Assembly: GCA_963677785.2 (NCBI GenBank)
Contig: CAXXDH010000003.1
Coordinates: 434,001-498,000 of the forward strand
Source: G963665495 sp963677785
GTDB lineage: Bacteria > Desulfobacterota > Desulfovibrionia > Desulfovibrionales > Desulfovibrionaceae
Direction of reading: 5' to 3'
Length of the DNA stretch: 64,000 nucleotides
Below the pieces are notes generated by a model. That model was not told the DNA's origin, made no database searches, and worked only from the letters and a program-made list of their open reading frames with translations. Numbering within the stretch: the stretch's first letter is position 1; each line of letters starts with the position of its first letter. Below are positions 52,401 to 59,130 of the stretch, in pieces. Both the position numbers and the translations under genes were made by a program.

Positions 52401-52528
52401 GCCATCTGGCTGAGCATGTTCTCTTCGGCGTTGGCGCGCATGCGTTCGACCGCAATCCAGCTGACGACGAGCAGCGGACCGATTACCAGAGGAACAAGCA
52501 GCAGCGGCAGTTTGCTACGCAGTTTCAT
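49499..52528 (-). CDS. membrane hybrid kinase with receiver and GGDEF output
   Basis: 1009 aa. The first helix (LPLLLVPLVIGPLLVVSWIAVE) is followed by a periplasmic double-Cache-like region to about residue 290, a second helix (VVVFIGVFALVLAVGLLMLVL), a HAMP segment, HisKA with NTSHELRTPLHGI (His about 411), HATPase with DTGVGI and GTGLGLAIT, a receiver (about 686-805; VVDDEP, LVLLDVMMPG, KPFS) and a GGDEF domain with YGGEEF (about 935). The residues before GGEEF lack an RxxD inhibitory site. It should turn an external signal into phosphotransfer and c-di-GMP. It starts 21 bases after the PotD-like gene, suggesting that protein is its ligand-loaded partner. Confidence 0.9.
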   Translation of the reverse strand: MKLRSKLPLLLVPLVIGPLLVVSWIAVERMRANAEENMLSQMASLTGQIALSEASASNTMEANALLFSGSGLLKNYIFTPEDERYYFALLPLLNLFASYNKAYPDYEEIRVVLPDGYEDARYSANDAPNAAESEAESRWFQSMARTRAASGSFFQWNPDTGEPVLLAAQRLSFVDPTFEDSTAKAPSHRGYLVITARLDKLRNLIANTRIGKQGGILVLDDRGRPLFPDAARMRIADYTALFAAAHTAAHSDTERTFRTAAGELLLRARKLPGGLLLVSYLPARELARAGQELVRVVVFIGVFALVLAVGLLMLVLQYVIVKPLSELGDGAEAIGGGDLDTRLKVRGNDEVAHLATQFNSMAAHLSESHKLRDEAQAEALRLKEASIESLRAADRLKDEFLANTSHELRTPLHGITGIAESLLKGAAGPVADGVQKNLELVIASSRRLANLVNDILDFSKLRHKELKLAMRPVDLKIACDLVISMVRVLADPKHLELRNDVPDDLPPVLADENRLQQILYNLFGNAVKFTAQGHVAVSAKETDGLIRIQVEDTGVGISEQDRELIFESFEQLDGGLERAKPGTGLGLAITRKLVESHGGSIWSEDRAGGGSLFAFTLQPAGLGRRKDDYAPDVPAEWQDTAPDGDVPDSPVAELAAASATLGDGVPDLLPAQAGELYVAPDQAGNREHLLVVDDEPVNLRVVENHLRINGYRVSTATSGVEAQALLRERGDDYDLVLLDVMMPGLSGYQVCEELRDQYTPERLPVIFLTALTRDGDLDQGFAVGGNDYIPKPFSYDELQARIRLHLTLSRQSRALQELNQELEERVRQRTQALEQAYSDMERLASIDGLTGVSNRRALDSALHELWAECENKSRALSYLIVDIDYFKSYNDRYGHQAGDACLREVAGTLQRIAERHGGFLGRYGGEEFGMLLPLDTDKAGDAAHEARRAVSALEKTHEGASNGMLTISIGGCSRSESIDSPERLVRAADSALYIAKQSGRDRVEFKNSL

Positions 52529-52549
52529 TGTTGTTCACGCAGCCCGGGT

Positions 52550-53629
52550 TTACTCTTTGATCAGGGCCCAGGCTTCCACCATCTTGCGCTTGATGCGCGG
52601 ACTGATGTTTTTCACCGGTTCGCTGACTTCCAGCTGTTCCTTTGACGGATAGATGGTCTGGTTTTCAAGCATTTCCTTGGGCAGGAGCTTGCGGGCTTCC
52701 TTGTTGGGACTGGCGAATTCGAGTTCCTGGGCGGCTTTGGCGTTGTTCGAGGCCTCAATGAGGTAGTTGACGAAATCGCAGGCCAGATCGGGGTGTGCGG
52801 AAAAAGCGGAAACCACCATGTAGTCCATCCAGATTTCACCGCCCTCCTTGGGGACTCTGTAGCGAATCGCCGGGTTGCGCTTCTGCAGCAACAGGGCGTC
52901 GCCGTTCCAGGTCTGCCCCATCCAGGTCTCGCCGGAAACGATGCCGGAGTCCGCGTCCGTCTTCAGATAGCCGTAGGTCTGCACATAGGGTTTCTGCCGC
53001 TTTACCAGTTTGATGGCCGCGTCCACCTGGGCTGGATCTTCCGAATTGAGCGAATAGCCCAAAGATTTGAGCGCCATGCCGATGCCCAGCCTGTGGATGT
53101 CCACAAGCATGATCTTGCCGCGCCAGGCTTCCTTGGGGTTGTAGAACTGCTTCCAGCTGGTGATCTCGTCCTTGATCAGGTCCGAACGGTAGATGATGCC
53201 CAGCGTGCCCCACAAATAGGGCACGGCGTAACGTTCGGTCTCGGGCCAGGCCGTTCTCCACCTGGCGTCCACCTGCGCGAGATTGGGAACCTTCTCTTCG
53301 CCAAGAGGAATGATCCAGCCCCGTTTGGCATAGGGCACCACGTCGTTGCCGTTGATCATGATCACGTCTAAGCCCTTGCCCTTGCCGCGCATGATTTTTT
53401 CGTCCCGCTCGTCCGAGGACTGAAAATATTTCTGGTGCACGATCACATTACGGGTTTTCTCGAACTCCTCGATGACGCCCTTGGCCACGTAGGCGGTCCA
53501 GTTGTAAAACACCAGCTCCGGCTTGTCCGCCGCCCGGGCCGGGACAGCCCCGACGAGCAGGCAGGCCGAACAAATGAAAAAAAGCAACAGCCGCATGGCC
53601 TGGTGCATTGTTTGTCTGACGCGGGTCAT
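52550..53629 (-). CDS. PotD-like periplasmic polyamine-binding protein
   Basis: 359 aa with a signal peptide (LLLFFICSACLLVGAVPARA) and strong AAGGAGG before the ATG. Family motifs: LVFYNWTAYVAKGVIEEFEK, VPYLWGTLGIIYRSD, MLVDIHRLGIGMALKSLGYSLN and EIWMDYMVVS. This is the spermidine/putrescine-binding branch. No PotABC transporter genes are present; the next gene is a membrane sensor with a GGDEF output. It may thus serve as a sensor subunit rather than for uptake. A sigma-54-type promoter lies upstream at 53680-53695. Confidence 0.88.
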   Translation of the reverse strand: MTRVRQTMHQAMRLLLFFICSACLLVGAVPARAADKPELVFYNWTAYVAKGVIEEFEKTRNVIVHQKYFQSSDERDEKIMRGKGKGLDVIMINGNDVVPYAKRGWIIPLGEEKVPNLAQVDARWRTAWPETERYAVPYLWGTLGIIYRSDLIKDEITSWKQFYNPKEAWRGKIMLVDIHRLGIGMALKSLGYSLNSEDPAQVDAAIKLVKRQKPYVQTYGYLKTDADSGIVSGETWMGQTWNGDALLLQKRNPAIRYRVPKEGGEIWMDYMVVSAFSAHPDLACDFVNYLIEASNNAKAAQELEFASPNKEARKLLPKEMLENQTIYPSKEQLEVSEPVKNISPRIKRKMVEAWALIKE

Positions 53630-53679
53630 GCTACCTCCTTGGATACGTCCTCACATTGGCTAAGCCGCCTCACACGGGC

Positions 53680-53695
53680 AGCCAGCTACGTTCCA
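53680..53695 (-). promoter_or_regulatory. sigma-54 promoter candidate for the PotD-like gene
   Basis: Minus-strand TGGAACGTAGCTGGCT: GG and GC are exactly ten bases apart and 9 of 11 conserved positions fit TGGCAC-N5-TTGCA. It is about 50 bases before the ATG, and the neighbouring gene encodes a sigma-54 activator. Confidence 0.55.
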
Positions 53696-53737
53696 GCGAA
53701 TGCTCTTTTCCGCCGGAGACGGAGCCCAAACAGCAAG

Positions 53738-53763
53738 TTTTTTTTACAAGCTTGTAAAAAAAA
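53738..53763. repeat. perfect palindrome between the activator and the PotD-like gene
   Basis: ACAAGCTTGT flanked by T7-8 on the left and A8 on the right, a perfect inverted repeat. It can act as a short terminator in either direction or as a protein-binding site. The 381-base gap 53630-54010 otherwise holds no supported gene. Confidence 0.5.
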
Positions 53764-54010
53764 TCCCGGTTTTTATCCAGAGCAAATCATGAGGATTCTT
53801 TTTGAATCATAAAAAGTTTTTTACAGATAGCGTATAGTATCCAATGGTAGAACAAAATCAACAGGACCGATCACGGACACTGCTTCTGAAAAGCTGTTTT
53901 TCTGCTCAATCCTGCCGTGCCAGCTGTTCTGCTGTGTTGGAAGCGGATTCAGAAGGAAAATATTTGAGAAAAGACCGGAAAAGGCGGGCACTCCGCAGGG
54001 TCTTTGAAAA

Positions 54011-55570
54011 TCACTCCGCGTACAAATGCATGGCCTTGCGGCCGAACGGGATGCCGAGTTTGCGCATGCGGCTTTGCAGCGTACGCGGGTTGACTCCCAA
54101 AAGTTCGGCCGCGCCGCCCGGACCTTCCACCACCCCTTTGCTGCGCCGCAGCGCGCGGATGATCTGCCGGGACATGGCCTTGTCCAGGTTCAGTTCGCCG
54201 GACAAGGGCTGTTCAGCTGATTCATAGCCAGGCGGGATGATGCTCTCGAAGGTCAGGGGCCGGTCCCGGCGGAGGATGATTTCGCGTTCAATCACATTGC
54301 CCAGTTCGCGGACATTGCCGGGCCAGTCGTACTCCAGGAGCCTGTCCACCGCCCCAGGAGCGGCCTTGGGCATTTCCGCCAGCCCCATGTCTCCGGAAAT
54401 CTTGCGGATGAAATGGGCGGCCAGGGGCGGAATATCGATTTTTCGACGCCGTAGCGGCGGGATGGCTATGGGAAAGACATTGAGCCGAAACAACAGGTCG
54501 CGTCTAAACGCGCCCTGGTCCGCCAACTGCGGCAGGTTGCGGTGTGTCGCCGCCAGGACACGCACATCGGCGGTGCGAAGCTCGCCGCCGCCCACCCGTT
54601 CGAAGGTCTTGTCCTGCAGCACGTGCAAAAATCTGGTCTGGGCCTCCAGCGGAAGCTCGCCTATTTCATCCAGAAAAATGGTGCCGCCCTCGGCCCGCTC
54701 GAAATAGCCCTTCTTATCCTTGAGCGCGCCGGTAAAAGCGCCCTTGCTGTGCCCGAACAGGCTGCTTTCCAGAAGCGTCGCCGGAATGCCGCCGCAATTG
54801 ACCTTGACGAACGGCCCGGCCCTGCGGGCGGACAAACGGTGAATGGCCCCGGCTACAACCTCCTTGCCCACGCCGGTTTCTCCCAGCAGCAGTACCGGCG
54901 TGTCCGTGGACGCGACCTGTCCGCAGGCCTCCATGACATCCTTGAGCCCGAAATAGGCGCCCACCACCTCTTCCTGAGCGTCGCGCAACAGTTCGGACTG
55001 CAAAAAATCGGTCTTGTCCGCCAAAATCTCCCTGAGCCTGACGCATTCGCGATCATGCAGATAATTCCTGCTTACCAGGATCATGGCGTCCCGAAGCAGC
55101 GCGAACAGCCGGGCATGCTCCCGCGTATAACGAATCGAGGCGTCCAGCGGCGTCAAGGCAGCGGATCCTAGATACGTCCCTTCGCAAGCCAGCCGCAGCA
55201 CCAGACAGGCCGAATCCGGGGTGTTCAGATCCATACCGAGCTGTTTTCCCATGGGAAACTCGCGCAGGCAATCGATGATCAGGCAGGAGAAATCCGTTTC
55301 AGAGCGGTTCACCGACTTGCGTACGAGTTCCCGGACTTCCGCAGGAACAACCGTTTTCTTGCTCACCGGCGGTGATGCCTCGGGCGTGGCGTCGACAACC
55401 GTTTCAAACAGCCCCAGGCCCTCGTCAAAAAGATGCAGGCTCAGAAAATCGGACGGAATGTATCGGCGAATGTACAGCAGGCAGTGCTGAAAGGCCTGAT
55501 GAATGTCCGGCCCTGCAAGCAGCCGGGCCACTGCCTGGTTCTGAAACTCACGTACGTCATCCTCGGTCAT
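54011..55570 (-). CDS. sigma-54-dependent transcriptional activator (FhlA/NorR-type layout)
   Basis: 519 aa. An N-terminal GAF-like sensor (about 1-190) is followed by a AAA+ domain with Walker A LGETGVGKEV (about 235), the sigma-54 loop VKVNCGGIPATLLESSLFGHSKGAFTGA, Walker B GGTIFLDEIGELP, R-finger region and a C-terminal Fis-type helix-turn-helix (GGAAELLGVNPRTLQSRMRKLG). The GAFTGA loop is intact, so it should work with sigma-54. Sigma-54 promoter matches lie on both sides, before the PotD-like gene and before the 55991 operon. A decayed copy of this gene occurs at 58447-58650. Confidence 0.93.
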   Translation of the reverse strand: MTEDDVREFQNQAVARLLAGPDIHQAFQHCLLYIRRYIPSDFLSLHLFDEGLGLFETVVDATPEASPPVSKKTVVPAEVRELVRKSVNRSETDFSCLIIDCLREFPMGKQLGMDLNTPDSACLVLRLACEGTYLGSAALTPLDASIRYTREHARLFALLRDAMILVSRNYLHDRECVRLREILADKTDFLQSELLRDAQEEVVGAYFGLKDVMEACGQVASTDTPVLLLGETGVGKEVVAGAIHRLSARRAGPFVKVNCGGIPATLLESSLFGHSKGAFTGALKDKKGYFERAEGGTIFLDEIGELPLEAQTRFLHVLQDKTFERVGGGELRTADVRVLAATHRNLPQLADQGAFRRDLLFRLNVFPIAIPPLRRRKIDIPPLAAHFIRKISGDMGLAEMPKAAPGAVDRLLEYDWPGNVRELGNVIEREIILRRDRPLTFESIIPPGYESAEQPLSGELNLDKAMSRQIIRALRRSKGVVEGPGGAAELLGVNPRTLQSRMRKLGIPFGRKAMHLYAE

Positions 55571-55949
55571 CCGGACTCCTCATTATAAAAATAAATGCGA
55601 TCTATTAAATATCTCATTTATCCCATGAATAATCGTAGTTCAAGACATGATATCCACGCTCCGGCTATTCTGACAGGCAGCGTGCGCGGCTATCGTTTTG
55701 GGACGCGCCCGCAGCCAGTCCGCAAGCCGACAATCGGTTCGAACGGCGTCCGTGTCCGCCCCAAACCTTGCCGTAGCGACTCCCCGAACCGGGATAGTTC
55801 TTTCCTTCTCTATCCTGGGCTCAATGTATCTTAAATTTAGTACGTTGAACTCCGGTTATTCATAGTTCCCCCCTTCACCGATCGTAAAACACTCTGCCTT
55901 CATTCCAAAAAATCCCATTATTCAAAAATATTACATAAACAACTTTCAT
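55571..55949. other. regulatory gap between activator and divergent operon
   Basis: About 380 bases with no supported gene. It contains the palindrome GTTCGAAC near 55738 and other dyads that could be activator binding sites upstream of the sigma-54 promoter at 55950. Confidence 0.45.
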
Positions 55950-55965
55950 TGGCATCTTTTTGGCT
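55950..55965 (+). promoter_or_regulatory. sigma-54 promoter candidate for the 55991-58388 operon
   Basis: TGGCATCTTTTTGGCT: TGGCA(C/T) and GC with the exact ten-base GG-to-GC spacing. The expected start of transcription, about 12 bases past the GC, falls just before the AGGAG of the 55991 gene. It faces away from the neighbouring sigma-54 activator. Confidence 0.65.
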
Positions 55966-55990
55966 AAGCCTTGCCGCAACAGGAGTCGTC

Positions 55991-56287
55991 ATGGAATGGA
56001 TCGAGATCATCCGTATGCGAGGACAAAGCTCTCCGGAAAAGACCCCGCTGCCAAGCGATCTGCACGAACTGTTGCGAAAGGCCCACGCCCCGGGACTGAT
56101 GCACTACAAAATCTGCAGCTGCCGCGATAAACGGGATCTGCTGGTACTGCTGCACTGGGACCGCCCGTTCGGATCCAAAGCGGGAAAAAGCCACCTGGGC
56201 GAAATCGCCTCAGCGGAGATGGCCCGCTTCGGCCTGGTGGACCATTCCGCGTGGCGTTCGATCACCACTACAGAAAACGATGCCTAA
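55991..56287 (+). CDS. small conserved-looking protein of unknown function
   Basis: 98 aa from the ATG six bases after AGGAG. It starts MEWIEIIRMRG, has CSCRDKRDLLVLLHWDR in the middle and ends with AEMARFGLVDHSAWRSI. The strand-helix pattern is that of a small ferredoxin-like fold such as those of antibiotic-biosynthesis-monooxygenase-type proteins, but I cannot place it. It is the first gene after the sigma-54 promoter and 32 bases before the outer-membrane-channel-like gene, so it is probably part of the same response. Confidence 0.6.
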   Translation: MEWIEIIRMRGQSSPEKTPLPSDLHELLRKAHAPGLMHYKICSCRDKRDLLVLLHWDRPFGSKAGKSHLGEIASAEMARFGLVDHSAWRSITTTENDA

Positions 56288-56319
56288 CGTCCGTCCCGCA
56301 TCCCAAAGGAGCCCGTATC

Positions 56320-57255
56320 ATGAATCGCACATTGGAACTCCGTTACTGCACCATCCTCCCCCTTTTGAACGTGCTTGCGGCCACGGTGCTCCTGCTGTCG
56401 TCCGCAGCCGGAACAGCACGCGCCATGCCTCAGACCGGGCACTATTTCAACGGAGCCAACGGGCTGCTGTCCGCAGTGCCCATGCCCGCCGGATTCACCT
56501 ATGCCAACAATTTCTTCATGTACAACACCAACACCATCAGGGACGAGACAGGCGCCGCCACCGACATCGGCCAGGTGGATGTCTACGTCAACGCCTTCAC
56601 GCCCGTCTGGACCAGCCCGCGAAAACTCCTCGACGCAACGTATAGCTGCATGCTGCTTCTGCCGCTGCAGAACGTTGAAATGAGCGATTTTTCGGGCCTC
56701 AAAGGTGAAGAATACTGGGGGGTGGGAGACATTCTGCTGCAGCCGCTGATGCTCACCTGGGATCTTGAAAATCTTTTTTTAACTTTCCGCTACGGATTTT
56801 TCACCCCAACCGGCAAATACAAACTGCACGGTACGGACAACATCGGGCTGGGATACTGGACGCACCAGTTCATAGGCGGCGCGACCTTGTTCTTCGGCCC
56901 GGAAGACACCTGGCATATCTCCAGCCTGAACAGAGTGGAATTCCACTCGAAACAGTACGGCCAGAACCTGTTTCCCGGCACGAACATCGTTTCCGAATGG
57001 GGCCTCGGCAAGACTCTACACGAAGGGTTGGACGTGGGAATCACGGGCTACGCCAACATTCAGGTGGAATCCGAATCGGGAAGTTCGCTCAACGTGGACC
57101 GGAACGTCTACCAGGTTTTCGCGCTCGGCGGCGAAATCAGCTATCATATTCCAGAGACGGCCCTGCTGCTCAAGCTGCGCTGCAACAGAGAATTCGAGGC
57201 GCGAAACCACGCGGAAGGCGTGGCCTCGACATTCACCCTGGCCTACCATTTTTAA
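56320..57255 (+). CDS. outer-membrane channel-like protein (phenol/MetA-pathway family)
   Basis: 311 aa from the ATG after AAAGGAG. A signal peptide (LLNVLAATVLLLSSAAGTARA) leads to ATGHYFNGANGLLSA-like text, then alternating amphipathic strands (VGDILLQPLMLTWDLENLFLTFRYGFFTPTGKY; NIGLGYWTHQFIGGATLFFG) and a C-terminal strand ending TFTLAYHF, where the terminal Phe is the outer-membrane barrel signal. It matches the family annotated as phenol-degradation MetA-like transporters. In this operon it probably admits the substrate of the exported enzyme that follows. Confidence 0.75.
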   Translation: MNRTLELRYCTILPLLNVLAATVLLLSSAAGTARAMPQTGHYFNGANGLLSAVPMPAGFTYANNFFMYNTNTIRDETGAATDIGQVDVYVNAFTPVWTSPRKLLDATYSCMLLLPLQNVEMSDFSGLKGEEYWGVGDILLQPLMLTWDLENLFLTFRYGFFTPTGKYKLHGTDNIGLGYWTHQFIGGATLFFGPEDTWHISSLNRVEFHSKQYGQNLFPGTNIVSEWGLGKTLHEGLDVGITGYANIQVESESGSSLNVDRNVYQVFALGGEISYHIPETALLLKLRCNREFEARNHAEGVASTFTLAYHF

Positions 57256-57338
57256 GCCTGTCCTCTCCTGCCATCGCCTTTGCATACCAACGGAGTAACC
57301 GCGTACCGCAACCACAAACCCAAACCAAGGGAGCAAAC

Positions 57339-58388
57339 ATGAAAACACTGGTAATTCTCGTCGCAGCCGTCACTTGCCTGGTGCTTTTGAGCACGCAGCG
57401 CAAGGCCAACGCCCAAGCCTCCAGGGTATCCGTGCACCACGAGTGGGGGAAACTGAAAGAAGTCGTCGTGGGCACGGGTCAGGGGCTGCGGATGCCGGGA
57501 TACAGCAAATTCGTGGATTTTATCTACGATCCGCAGTACCTGGAAAAAATGAAAAAGGACGGCGGAAAGCCGGCCATGGAAGTCGAACCGGAAATGACCC
57601 CTAAAGTGATCAGCCAGATCGACAATCTGGCCAAGGTGCTGGAAGAGCACGGCGTGGTGGTGCACCGTCCGAATCTCCTGAACGAGCAGCAGAGCAAATA
57701 CCTGAACTACGTCCAACTGGGGCAGATGCAGCTCTACGCCAGGGATCCCATGCTGGTCATCGGCAACACGATCATTGAAACCGCGCTCAAAGTCCCCATG
57801 CGGGCCAAGGAACGCTTCGGCCTGCGGAACATTCTGCTGCAGCGGGCCAAAACCGGCGGCGCGAACTATGTGGCAATGCCCGCGCCGGATCCCGACTTTC
57901 CGGAAGACGGCGTATATATCGAGGGCGGCGACGTGCTGCTCAACGGCTATGAAATCTACGTGGGCAATTCCGACCGCGCCAGCAGCGACGCGGGACGCTG
58001 GTGGCTGCAGAAACTCCTGGGCCCCAAATACCATGTGCATGAAATCAAACTGAGCAACAAATGGGAACACCTGGACTGCGTCATGGCGCTGCTGCGTCCG
58101 GGCCTGGGCCTGCTGCACCGCGAAGGCGTCACGGGCGAGCTGCCCGATTCGCTCAAGGACTGGGATTTCATCGACGTAACCGAGGAAGAAGCCCTGCACC
58201 TGGGAGCCAACTGCCTGGTGCTGGACGATACCACGGCCATCATGGACAAGGCGCACCAGCGCATCATCGCCGAAGTGCGCAAACGCGGCCACAAAGTCAT
58301 TGAAATTCCCTACGAAGCCGTCTCCACCTGGGGCGGAGCCATGCGCTGTTCGCACCATCCGCTGATCCGCGAAAGCGTGCTCAAATAA
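57339..58388 (+). CDS. exported amidinotransferase/arginine-deiminase-family enzyme
   Basis: 349 aa from the ATG ten bases after AAGGGAG. A signal peptide (TLVILVAAVTCLVLLSTQRKANA) precedes HEWGKLKEVVVGTG, the usual start of the guanidino-modifying fold. The catalytic set is visible: GVYIEGGDVLLNG, H244-L-D246 in EHLDCVMALL and C337 in GGAMRCSHHPL. The family includes glycine/inosamine amidinotransferases, arginine and agmatine deiminases and dimethylargininase; which guanidino compound is used cannot be told. Export is unusual since most members are cytoplasmic. The operon also has an outer-membrane channel and lies under a likely sigma-54 promoter. Confidence 0.85.
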   Translation: MKTLVILVAAVTCLVLLSTQRKANAQASRVSVHHEWGKLKEVVVGTGQGLRMPGYSKFVDFIYDPQYLEKMKKDGGKPAMEVEPEMTPKVISQIDNLAKVLEEHGVVVHRPNLLNEQQSKYLNYVQLGQMQLYARDPMLVIGNTIIETALKVPMRAKERFGLRNILLQRAKTGGANYVAMPAPDPDFPEDGVYIEGGDVLLNGYEIYVGNSDRASSDAGRWWLQKLLGPKYHVHEIKLSNKWEHLDCVMALLRPGLGLLHREGVTGELPDSLKDWDFIDVTEEEALHLGANCLVLDDTTAIMDKAHQRIIAEVRKRGHKVIEIPYEAVSTWGGAMRCSHHPLIRESVLK

Positions 58389-58442
58389 AAAAAACGCCGG
58401 GCCCTGAAAAACTTGCCGTGGCAAGGTCTCCAGGGTCCGGCG
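58387..58442 (-). terminator. intrinsic terminator on the minus strand
   Basis: Arms CGCCGGGCCCTG (58395-58406) and CAGGGTCCGGCG (58431-58442) with an inner CTTGCC/GGCAAG stem. The eight A at 58387-58394 become a T run on the minus strand, so it ends transcripts coming from the relic gene at 58447. The stem also lies just past the amidinotransferase stop. Confidence 0.75.
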
Positions 58443-58446
58443 CTGT

Positions 58447-58650
58447 CATTCGTACAAATGCCTGGCCTTGTGGCCGAAGGGGACTCCCCGTCAACCCATA
58501 TCCCCTGAAATTTTGCGGATGAAATGGGCGGCCAGCGGTGCGTCGCCGCCAGGACCTCCTGGACCTGATGCATACGCGCTGGTGCAAAAAGTGGTGTTCA
58601 ACAGGGCCATAGCTTCATAAAGCAGCGCGCACAGCCGGGTATATATTCTC
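58447..58650 (-). pseudogene. decayed fragment of a sigma-54 activator like 54011-55570
   Basis: Four short blocks match the intact activator in the same order and orientation: 58450-58485 (cgtacaaatgcctggccttg) matches its C-terminal coding end near 54018; 58494-58532 (ttgcggatgaaatgggcggc) matches near 54403; 58533-58556 (cggtgcgtcgccgccaggac) matches near 54540; 58604-58640 (agcagcgcgcacagccggg) matches near 55096. The stretches between are deleted. No open frame spans it. Evidence of an ancestral second regulator or a local duplication that decayed. Confidence 0.8.
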
Positions 58651-59130
58651 CTATTACCGAGATAAATCAACCTATTGTCCTTTTCTTTCATACAATGAAG
58701 AGTCACAGCTCAAGCGCAAAAGCAGCGTCGGACAGTTGGCATGCGTACTTCTGAATCAAACGTCCTCTGGCGCGCAGACTGATTGTTGGCAGACTCTGAT
58801 CGCACAATTGTCACCAAAATACGACTTGACTTTACCAACAGTGAATTCTATAAAATCTTTATCTTGTTTTACGTCTGAAGCCTCAATACGTATTTTGAGC
58901 ACATATCTACGGAAGTTATGTACGAGTCCTGCGGTGAAGTGGCAACCCAACGTACTGGTGGAATCAACAGTACAAGCAACTAACCTTACACCCAAAAGTT
59001 AAATAACCCACCTGTTTACTATGAGGACATTTCTTGTTGTATCTTCGCCTCCACGATTGATACAGCAACATGGAACAAAAAGTCAGCAACTGCAATATAA
59101 AAGCGACGTTTATACCATGGGGGCCACAAG
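58651..59130. other. gap of about 480 bases, no supported gene
   Basis: Codons for short frames exist on both strands (58736-59002 plus, 58756-58995 minus), but they overlap one another and have no ribosome site or recognisable motif. The composition is more AT-rich than the flanks. It likely holds the promoter of the flavoprotein gene. Confidence 0.45.

Noticed and set aside
50738..52645. 635-codon plus-strand open frame
   Set aside because: Mirror of the sensor kinase and the end of the PotD-like gene; no motifs.
53844..54227. 127-codon plus-strand frame between the PotD-like gene and the activator
   Set aside because: Its second half is antisense to the activator's C-terminus; no RBS or recognised motif.
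58736..59002. short frames on both strands in the gap before the flavoprotein
   Set aside because: They overlap each other, lack ribosome sites and show no motif.
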